Shown: positions 13,847 to 20,089 of the stretch, one piece after another | Position numbering within the stretch: the stretch's first letter is position 1 | How the letters are laid out: each line of letters starts with the position of its first letter | Source: Maritimibacter sp. | GTDB taxonomy: Bacteria; Pseudomonadota; Alphaproteobacteria; Rhodobacterales; Rhodobacteraceae | Direction of reading: 5' to 3' | NCBI GenBank assembly: GCA_003520545.1 | Contig: DOUP01000277.1 | Coordinates: 194 to 20,282 of the forward strand | DNA length: 20,089 nucleotides | Notes under the pieces: generated by a model | The model's database searches: none | What the model was told of the DNA's origin: nothing | The model's input: the letters and a program-made list of their open reading frames with translations, nothing else | Made by a program: the position numbers and the translations under genes

Positions 13847-16819
13847 GTGGCCAACAGAACTGGATACTTGATCTCCTTCACCGGCGGTGGCGGGTTCGAT
13901 GTGCTCACGACCGAGCTCGTTTTCGATGAACTCGACTATGCCCCTGTATCGACCAGCACGGTCAATTACCCGACGACGTTTGGCAATGTGGACGGTGCCA
14001 CATACTTCGTAGGCGGTTATTACTATTTCGTCCCCGACGATCCGTTGCCTGCGGCGCCGAGCGAGACGGCGAGCGCCATCGACGAGGATCTCCCCATCTT
14101 TGGCTTTTGGGGAAGCGAAACGATCATCGCGCCGGATGGGGACGGCTATGTCATCTATTCCGGTTCCGACACGTCAGGGTTTTCCACCGGTTGGGACACG
14201 ATCTACGGCGGCTCGGGCGATGACCATATCTTCTACGGAGATGGCGACGACATTGTGTACGCCGGTGATGGCGACGACATCATCGGTGGGGCCGACACCA
14301 ATTCCAGCGGGACGAATACGCTCGACGGCGGGGCCGGCAACGATCAGGTGATCGGTGGTTCGGGCGACGATACGATCTATGGCGACACGGGGGACGACTT
14401 TCTTGTGGGTGGCGCCGGGGCCGACACGCTCTTTGGTGGAGAGGGGTCCGACCTCTTCGCGATCACTGACGACCACGAACGCACCGACGTTGTCGGGGGC
14501 GAGACCGGGTCGGACTACGATGCGGTGGCCTTTGCCAATTTCATCAGTTCGTCGCCGGTGGTGGTGACCTTCACGGCGGACGAGGCCGGGCAGTATTCCT
14601 TCACGGAAACGGCCGGATTCGGCACCTTCACGGAAATCGAAGCCTTCTACGGCACCGGCAACGACGATCAGCTGAACGCCTCCCTGTCGAGCGTGCGCCA
14701 GGAGCTCTTCGGCAACGGCGGGGACGATTACGTCCAAGGCGGCTCGGCGGGCGATGTGCTCTATGGCGGGGACGGAAACGACACGATCATCGGCGAAGGA
14801 TATGTCGCGTCCGGATCGAACATGATCGTCAACGGGTCGTTCGAAGACACGACCGGCATGACCGCCACCGGCTATGGCTATATGGGAGTCGGCGCTGCGC
14901 CGGGGTGGACCGAAGCCAATGGCTACGCCGTCGATTTCCATAGCGACGGGCGCAACGGGATCGTGGCCACCGATGGAGCGCATTGGCTCGACACCGAAGG
15001 CGGGATCGGCGAGAATCTGAGGATCGGGCAAGACGTGGCCGGGGTCACCGACGGCGCGACTTACCTGGTGCGTTTGGACATCAAGGATTTTTCGACCCCC
15101 GACGATGACACCGCGCTGGACAACCAGGTACATGTGGTCTGGAACGGTGAGGTCATCGCGAAGATCAACCCGCCGGACAGCGCATGGGATACCTTTGAAT
15201 TCGTCGTGGTCGGCGGGTCGGGCGATGGGTCCAACCGCCTGGAGTTCATAGGTTCCGGCGCGGCAGATGCCGCAGGCGCGTCGATCGACAACGTCCAGAT
15301 GTACGAGGCTGTGCCCACGTCGGATGGCGACGATTTCCTCGTGGGTGAAGCGGGCGACGACACGATTGCGGGCGGGGACGGCGATGACTGGATCATCGGC
15401 AACTCGGGCGCCAACATGCTTTCGGGTGGCGATGGCGACGACACCTTCGAGGTTGTGACCGCGGATGGTGGCACCGACACGATCATCGGGGGCGAGGGTG
15501 GAGAAGTGCAGGGCGACGCATTGCGCTTCACCGGATCAGATGCCGCCACGGTCACGTTCACGACGCTCGAAAGCGGCACCTATTCGGCGGGGGGCGCCAG
15601 CGGCAGTTTCAGTGAGATCGAGCGGTTCGAGGGCACCGGCGAAGAGGATACCCTGAACCTGACCGGCGTTGCCGGACCTCTGACGATCACGTTTGATGGA
15701 GACACCTCGGGCTCTATCTCGGACGGAACGTCCACGATCTTCTTCAACGGGTTCGAGGAGATACTTGCGTCGGACCAGGATGATGTGATCGACGCGAGTG
15801 TCACGACCACCGGGGTGACCCTGCATGGCGAGGGCGGTAACGATCAGGTTACGGGTGGCTCCGGGGACGACGCGCTCTCGGGCGGTGGCGGCGACGATGT
15901 GCTCGCCGCAGGTGGCGGCAACGACACGATCACGGGTGGTGCGGGCGAAGACACCTACGTGTTCGAAGACGGTGACGGCTCGAACGTCATTACCGACTTC
16001 GACATGGCGGATGATGACCTCGACGGGTTCACGAACGACCAGCTCGATCTCTCCGGTCTAACGGATGCGGATGGCGAAACGGTCAATACCTGGGACATGG
16101 TGGTGTCTGACGACGGGTCTGGCAATTCGGTCCTGACCTTCAACGACGGGACGACAGTCACGCTGCAGGGCGTCGCACCGGCCACTTTGGACGGCTCGAC
16201 GTACTATTCGATGGGCGTTCCCTGTTTCGCGGCGGGCACGCGGATTGCGACGCCGGAGGGGCCGCGGCGCGTTGAGACGCTTGTGGAGGGTGACTTGGTA
16301 TCCACGCTCGACGGTGAAGACCTCCCGATCATCTGGGCCGGGCAGTCGCGATTGGATCGCGGGGTTCTCGACCGGCGTCCCGACCTTGCCCCGGTCAAGA
16401 TCAAGCCCGGGGCGCTGGGAAACGACCGGACCTTGACCGTCTCGCCCCTGCACCGGATCGCCCTGAGCGACGATGCGGGTCAACCGGCAGGCTTTGTGCC
16501 TGCGCGGTGGCTGGCCGAGGACAGCGATGGGCGGTTCCGAGTCGCGAAAGGCATGCGTGAAGTGGTTTATGTCCACCTCATGCTGCCGAAACACGCGGTC
16601 ATTTCTGGTGACAATGCCCCGAGCGAAAGCTTCTATCCCGGTCCCGAAGCCCTGATCGCGATGGGGCGAGAGGCGCGCAACGCGCTTTTCACCAGGCTCC
16701 CCGCACTTGCGGTCATCGCCACCGACGCGGACGCAGAGCGGATTTATGGCCCGCTTGCCCTGCCGGAGCTTCCGCGCGACCGGATGCTCCCCTTCCTTCT
16801 GGAACGAAGCGTCGCCTAG
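13847..16819 (+). CDS. RTX calcium-binding-repeat protein with C-terminal Hint (hedgehog/intein) domain
   Basis: The 990-residue, strongly acidic protein is of the type exported by type I secretion. Nonapeptide GGxGxDxxx repeats lie at about 118-205, 286-318, 490-535 and 655-703 and should form Ca2+-binding beta-rolls. Between the second and third blocks is a beta-sandwich-like module (about 324-487; NGSFE, PGWTE, VWNGEVI, ASIDNVQMYE), probably ligand-binding. Three related strands-plus-cap modules occur at about 238-279, 567-605 and 611-650. The C-terminus from about 791 is a Hint_2-type domain: VPCFAAGTRIATPEG with Cys793, VSPLHRIAL with His869, then HLMLPKHAVI and ESFYPG. Cys793 is the only cysteine. 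Start is GTG 13847 with GGGAGG 5 nt upstream. No signal peptide and no type I secretion genes are nearby. Surface or extracellular function is inferred; the actual role is unknown. Confidence 0.9.
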   Translation: MANRTGYLISFTGGGGFDVLTTELVFDELDYAPVSTSTVNYPTTFGNVDGATYFVGGYYYFVPDDPLPAAPSETASAIDEDLPIFGFWGSETIIAPDGDGYVIYSGSDTSGFSTGWDTIYGGSGDDHIFYGDGDDIVYAGDGDDIIGGADTNSSGTNTLDGGAGNDQVIGGSGDDTIYGDTGDDFLVGGAGADTLFGGEGSDLFAITDDHERTDVVGGETGSDYDAVAFANFISSSPVVVTFTADEAGQYSFTETAGFGTFTEIEAFYGTGNDDQLNASLSSVRQELFGNGGDDYVQGGSAGDVLYGGDGNDTIIGEGYVASGSNMIVNGSFEDTTGMTATGYGYMGVGAAPGWTEANGYAVDFHSDGRNGIVATDGAHWLDTEGGIGENLRIGQDVAGVTDGATYLVRLDIKDFSTPDDDTALDNQVHVVWNGEVIAKINPPDSAWDTFEFVVVGGSGDGSNRLEFIGSGAADAAGASIDNVQMYEAVPTSDGDDFLVGEAGDDTIAGGDGDDWIIGNSGANMLSGGDGDDTFEVVTADGGTDTIIGGEGGEVQGDALRFTGSDAATVTFTTLESGTYSAGGASGSFSEIERFEGTGEEDTLNLTGVAGPLTITFDGDTSGSISDGTSTIFFNGFEEILASDQDDVIDASVTTTGVTLHGEGGNDQVTGGSGDDALSGGGGDDVLAAGGGNDTITGGAGEDTYVFEDGDGSNVITDFDMADDDLDGFTNDQLDLSGLTDADGETVNTWDMVVSDDGSGNSVLTFNDGTTVTLQGVAPATLDGSTYYSMGVPCFAAGTRIATPEGPRRVETLVEGDLVSTLDGEDLPIIWAGQSRLDRGVLDRRPDLAPVKIKPGALGNDRTLTVSPLHRIALSDDAGQPAGFVPARWLAEDSDGRFRVAKGMREVVYVHLMLPKHAVISGDNAPSESFYPGPEALIAMGREARNALFTRLPALAVIATDADAERIYGPLALPELPRDRMLPFLLERSVA

Positions 16820-18417
16820 ACGTTTGCGGCGAAGCTCTCTGCGTTGGCCATGTCCCAGAATTTGGTAAAGGCCGGGTGCTGCACGTTGTGGTCCAAGAGC
16901 TCGTCCGGTGCCACCCAATCGTATTGCGAGCGGGCGGAGCGCACTTCGCGGGAGTTAATGCGGATCATCAGGTGATCGGGTTTCAGATCGGACGGATGCT
17001 CCAGCCCCGCTGCCCCGATGGTCTCAGAAAGCGTCTGCAGCGTGTTGTCATGAAAATTCGCCACCCGGTGCGACTTGTCTTTCACGTTGAGGGCGCGATA
17101 GCGGCCCGGATCCTGCGAGGTGACTCCGGTCGGGCAATGGCCGGTGTGGCAGACCTGGGCCTGAATGCAGCCGAGCGAAAACATGAAGCCCCTACCCATG
17201 TTGCAGGTATCCGCCCCGAGCGCGAAGGCGCGGGCCATGTCGAAAGCGGAGATGATCTTGGCGGAGGCGACGATGCGCACGCGGTCGCGTAGGCCCAGTC
17301 CGGTCAGAGCGTTGTGGACAAGCATCAGACCTTCGCGCAGCGGGGCTCCCATGTGGTCTGCAAATTCGACAGGCGCAGCACCGGTGCCGCCTTCGGCGCC
17401 GTCCACGGTGATGAAATCGGGCGTAATGCCGGTTTCGACCATGGCCTTGCAGATCGCGAAAACTTCCCATGGGTGACCAACGCAGAGCTTGATGCCGGTC
17501 GGCTTGCCACCTGAGAGATCGCGCAGTTTCGCGATGAAGTGGAGCATTTCGGTTGGGGTGCCGAAGGCCGAGTGCGCGGCAGGGCTGAGGCAGTCATGCC
17601 AAACCGGAACGCCGCGTGCTTCGGCAATGTCCTCCGTCACCTTCGCCCCCGGAAGGATACCGCCGTGACCGGGTTTGGCACCTTGGGAGAGCTTGATCTC
17701 GACCATTTTCACCTGGTCGGACGCGGCTTTCTCCTTGAACTGGTCGGGATCGAACTGACCATCGAGTGTCCGGCAGCCGAAGTAACCCGAGCCGATCTGC
17801 CAGACGAGATCACCATCATGGCGGTGGTAGCGCGAGATGGAGCCTTCGCCGGTGGTCTGGGCAAAGCCGCCGCGTGCGGCGCCGATGTTGAGCGCTTCGA
17901 CCGCGTTGGGGGAAAGCGCGCCGAAGGACATGCCGGAGACGTTGAGGACCGAGGCCGCATAAGGTTTGGCGCAGGTGGCTTCTCCGAATATGACGCGAAA
18001 CGTGCCTGGGTCCGGGTGTTTGGGGAGCATGGAGTGGTTGATCCATTCATGCCCGACCTGGCCCGTGTGACGCAGGGTGCCAAAGGGGCGCAGCCCTTCG
18101 ATGCCCTTGGAGCGACGATAGACGAGGGCCCGCTGTTCGCGGGAAAAGGGCACCTCTTCGTGGTCGCTTTCGAGGAAGTACTGGCGGATTTCCGGCCGGA
18201 TCGATTCCAGGAAGAAACGCATCCGTGCGAGGATGGGATAATTTTTCAGAACCGCGCGGCGGGTTTGGAACAGGTCGCTGAGCCCGATGACGGTGAAGAC
18301 CGTGGCGAAACCCGTGATCGTCGCGCCCCAGAACGGAAACGCGAGGGCGAGAAGCAGGCCCGCCGGGATCGCGATGATGCAGATCGCGAGCGGCAGGTAG
18401 CGTATATTGTGGCGCAT
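16816..18417 (-). CDS. Membrane-anchored FMN-binding glutamate-synthase-like protein
   Basis: The 533-residue protein holds the FMN/Fe-S catalytic domain of glutamate synthase (Glu_synthase family) but no glutaminase domain. Two N-terminal hydrophobic helices (about 7-28 and 30-47) anchor it to the membrane. Family motifs are SGMSFGALS (161-169), QGAKPGHGG (245-253), VDGAEGGTGAAP (338-349) and the 3Fe-4S ligands Cys417, Cys423 and Cys428 in GCIQAQVCHTGHCPTG. Such stand-alone proteins are common, but their substrate is mostly unproven. ATG 18417 is set by GGAGGA at 18428-18423 on the minus strand, 5 nt away; a longer frame to 18633 would run over the trkH start and is rejected. Its stop shares a CTAG with the RTX gene stop. 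Confidence 0.9.
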   Translation of the reverse strand: MRHNIRYLPLAICIIAIPAGLLLALAFPFWGATITGFATVFTVIGLSDLFQTRRAVLKNYPILARMRFFLESIRPEIRQYFLESDHEEVPFSREQRALVYRRSKGIEGLRPFGTLRHTGQVGHEWINHSMLPKHPDPGTFRVIFGEATCAKPYAASVLNVSGMSFGALSPNAVEALNIGAARGGFAQTTGEGSISRYHRHDGDLVWQIGSGYFGCRTLDGQFDPDQFKEKAASDQVKMVEIKLSQGAKPGHGGILPGAKVTEDIAEARGVPVWHDCLSPAAHSAFGTPTEMLHFIAKLRDLSGGKPTGIKLCVGHPWEVFAICKAMVETGITPDFITVDGAEGGTGAAPVEFADHMGAPLREGLMLVHNALTGLGLRDRVRIVASAKIISAFDMARAFALGADTCNMGRGFMFSLGCIQAQVCHTGHCPTGVTSQDPGRYRALNVKDKSHRVANFHDNTLQTLSETIGAAGLEHPSDLKPDHLMIRINSREVRSARSQYDWVAPDELLDHNVQHPAFTKFWDMANAESFAANV

Positions 18418-18622
18418 GACGGTCCTCCGAGACGTGATCGACGGTTGCAGGGGGCGGGGGCGGGTGTCAAGCCGCGCTGCAGCGCGGGAAGGGCCTGACA
18501 TGGGCGGCCCGGTACACGGCGTTGCGTGAACGTGGCGCTTCGATTGCAGCGGGAGGCGCAACACATCGGTAAGCTGCGTCAGTGCTTGACACTTCGCGAA
18601 CGCGAAGCCAACGCTCAGCCTC
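18418..18622. promoter_or_regulatory. Divergent control region between the glutamate-synthase-like gene and trkH
   Basis: The 205-nt spacer holds a perfect 16-bp palindrome CCGCGCTGCAGCGCGG (18472-18487) and a second inverted repeat CTTCGCG-aa-CGCGAAG (18592-18607). A perfect -35-like TTGACA occurs on each strand: plus 18586-18591, overlapping the second repeat, and minus 18470-18465, beside the first palindrome. Neither has a good -10 at normal spacing. The repeats may be regulator-binding sites or RNA hairpins. The facing TTGACA/palindrome pairs are noteworthy but unproven. Confidence 0.45.
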
Positions 18623-20071
18623 ATGTTCGACATGCGCCCCGTGTTTTACGTCATTGGTCTGGTCGTTGCCTTTCTGGGCGTAACGATGCTTGTCCCTATG
18701 GGGGTGGACCTGTTCTTTGGGCGCCCTGACTGGACGGTCTTCCTGCAAAGCGCGGTGATTACGGTTACGGTTGGCGGCGCGATGTCCTTGGCCACGGCGA
18801 ACGGCGTGGGCCGGGGCCTGACCATTCAGCAGACCTTTCTCCTGACGACGCTGATTTGGGTGGCGCTGCCGGCGTTCGGTGCACTTCCGTTCATCTTCGG
18901 TGAAATACAGGCGCGGCCCGTGGACGCTTTTTTCGAGGCAATGTCGGGGTTTACGACGACGGGATCGACGGTGTTTTCCGGTTTGGACACGATGCCCGAA
19001 GGGCTTCTGGTCTGGCGGTCCATGCTACAATGGTTCGGCGGAATCGGGATCATCGTGGTGGCGATGGTGTTCCTTCCGGAACTGCGCGTGGGCGGCATGC
19101 AGATCTTCCGGTCGGAAGCCTTCGATACGATGGGAAAAGTGCTCCCCCGCGCGGCCGAGATCGCGGGGCGGATCGTCTGGATCTACCTCGGTCTGACGAT
19201 TGCCAGCATGCTGGCCTATCTTGCCGTGGGCATGACGCCCTTCGATGCCATCAACCATGCGCTGACAACCATGTCGACGGGTGGGTTTTCGACCCATGAC
19301 GCAAGCTTTGGTTACTACCAGGGCGCGCCGGAATACGTGGCGTCGGTTTTCATGATCCTGGCGTCGCTGCCTTTCGTGCGCTACATCCAACTGGTCGCGG
19401 GCACCGCCCAGCCCCTGTTTCGCGACAGTCAGATCAGGACCTATCTCAGCTTGATCTTCTCCATGGCGCTGCTGATGACGCTTTACCGGTTGATCGGGAA
19501 CGGCGATCATTTCGAACACGGGTTTCGCGAGGGCGTCTTCAACGTGACCTCGATTATCTCGGGCACGGGGTTCGCCAGCACAGATTACCAGCTTTGGGGC
19601 ACTTTCCCTGTTGTTGCCTTCTTCCTCCTCGGGCTGATCGGGGGCTGCGCGGGTTCGACGGCCTGTTCGGTGAAGATTTTCCGCTACCAGATCCTCTTCA
19701 CCGCGATCAAAACCCGGATCCAACAGATTTTCGCGCCGCATGGCGTGTTCACGCCCCGGTTTGAGGGGCAGCCGATTTCGGAAGCGGTGTTGTCCTCGGT
19801 GATGGCGTTCTTCGTCTTGTTCGTGGTGTCCATGGGGATTTGGGCGGTGGCGCTGAGCCTGACGGGGCTCGATATGGTGACATCCCTTTCGGGGGCTGCC
19901 ACGGCGATTGCCAACATCGGCCCCGGTCTGGGTGACACGATCGGACCAGCGGGCAATTTCGCAACGCTCAACGATACGGCGAAATGGATGCTGACGGCGG
20001 CGATGCTGACGGGGCGGTTGGGGCTCTTGTCGGGCTATGTACTGTTTACGGCACGGTTCTGGGGAGGATAA
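18623..20071 (+). CDS. trkH: Trk-type potassium uptake protein TrkH
   Basis: TrkH is the membrane-embedded channel subunit of the Trk K+ uptake system, gated by the NAD(H)/ATP-binding TrkA. The 482-residue product shows the four pore repeats with their filter glycines: TTTGS (111-115), STGGFS (218-223), SGTGFAS (313-319) and IGPGLGD (432-438). GCAGSTACSVKIFR (341-354) matches the conserved loop and basic segment. Late in the protein GRLGLLS (464-470) replaces the usual GRLE-type sequence. The length is normal. ATG 18623 gives MFDMRPVFYVIG, typical for the family, although the ribosome-binding site is weak; ATG 18632 is the alternative. No trkA is visible, though one may lie beyond the right edge. 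Confidence 0.94.
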   Translation: MFDMRPVFYVIGLVVAFLGVTMLVPMGVDLFFGRPDWTVFLQSAVITVTVGGAMSLATANGVGRGLTIQQTFLLTTLIWVALPAFGALPFIFGEIQARPVDAFFEAMSGFTTTGSTVFSGLDTMPEGLLVWRSMLQWFGGIGIIVVAMVFLPELRVGGMQIFRSEAFDTMGKVLPRAAEIAGRIVWIYLGLTIASMLAYLAVGMTPFDAINHALTTMSTGGFSTHDASFGYYQGAPEYVASVFMILASLPFVRYIQLVAGTAQPLFRDSQIRTYLSLIFSMALLMTLYRLIGNGDHFEHGFREGVFNVTSIISGTGFASTDYQLWGTFPVVAFFLLGLIGGCAGSTACSVKIFRYQILFTAIKTRIQQIFAPHGVFTPRFEGQPISEAVLSSVMAFFVLFVVSMGIWAVALSLTGLDMVTSLSGAATAIANIGPGLGDTIGPAGNFATLNDTAKWMLTAAMLTGRLGLLSGYVLFTARFWGG

Positions 20072-20073
20072 TG

Positions 20074-20089
20074 ATGAGCAAGAACGACG
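20074..20089 (+). CDS. First codons of a gene downstream of trkH (partial)
   Basis: GGAGG at 20062-20066 is followed by two in-frame ATGs, 20071 (overlapping the trkH stop as TAATG) and 20074. The second gives MSKND before the window ends. A close ribosome-binding site and tight spacing suggest co-transcription with trkH. Too little is seen to say what it encodes. Confidence 0.5.

Noticed and set aside
14196..15960. Regular short DNA repeats that could suggest a CRISPR-like array
   Set aside because: They are in-frame GGxGxDxxx codons of RTX motifs, degenerate at DNA level and without unique spacers.
13535..18622. A dedicated secretion or immunity system around the RTX-Hint gene
   Set aside because: No ABC exporter, membrane-fusion protein, toxin domain or immunity-like small gene is present; neighbours are folE2 and a metabolic-type enzyme.
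18418..18633. N-terminal extension of the glutamate-synthase-like frame
   Set aside because: It would overlap the trkH start and lacks a ribosome-binding site, whereas ATG 18417 has a well-spaced GGAGGA.

Overview
The window is GC-rich chromosomal DNA from an alphaproteobacterium, most likely a marine member of the Rhodobacteraceae/Roseobacter group. The basis is the gene content: ftsY followed by a DMT permease and yciB, a SAM-II riboswitch on metZ, an RTX protein ending in a Hint domain, and FolE2. Intergenic hairpins carrying a CTCCGGGATATTTGAAGA-type sequence point the same way. I cannot name a species. Nearly all of it is dense, ordinary coding sequence. I see no tRNA, rRNA, CRISPR array, insertion sequence, prophage or phage-defence locus.

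Region by region. (1) 1-2969: the 5' part of purD on the minus strand, then divergently a DJ-1/PfpI-family gene, a 200-nt spacer packed with five hairpins, and xseA. (2) 2970-4509: four tandem hairpins separate xseA from a convergent minus-strand pair, an AlkB-like diiron membrane hydroxylase and a small exported four-cysteine protein, joined by an ATGA overlap. (3) 4623-9038: a plus-strand run of a YhhN-family membrane protein, ftsY with a Pro/Glu-rich linker, an unrecognised 179-residue protein, an EamA permease and yciB. (4) 9052-10892: a minus-strand pair, a Nu-class-like glutathione transferase followed through another ATGA overlap by a sulfotransferase-like protein.

(5) 10974-12328: a promoter, a SAM-II riboswitch aptamer with an extra hairpin in its loop, an intrinsic terminator, then metZ. 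This is a complete methionine-responsive control unit. (6) 12431-13534: folE2. (7) 13847-16819: a 990-residue RTX calcium-binding-repeat protein with an embedded beta-sandwich-like module and a C-terminal Hint domain. Its only cysteine is the predicted Hint nucleophile. (8) 16816-18417: a membrane-anchored FMN/Fe-S glutamate-synthase-like protein, convergent with the RTX gene and sharing a CTAG double stop with it. (9) 18623-20071: trkH, followed by the first codons of another gene.

Functionally the window mixes housekeeping (purine synthesis, DNA repair, SRP targeting, folate/queuosine precursor, methionine, K+ uptake) with accessory surface or exported functions. I found no convincing new multi-gene system. 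The parts most worth a second look are the riboswitch with its nested hairpin, the single-cysteine RTX-Hint protein, the hairpin clusters on both sides of xseA, and the AlkB-like/exported-protein pair.
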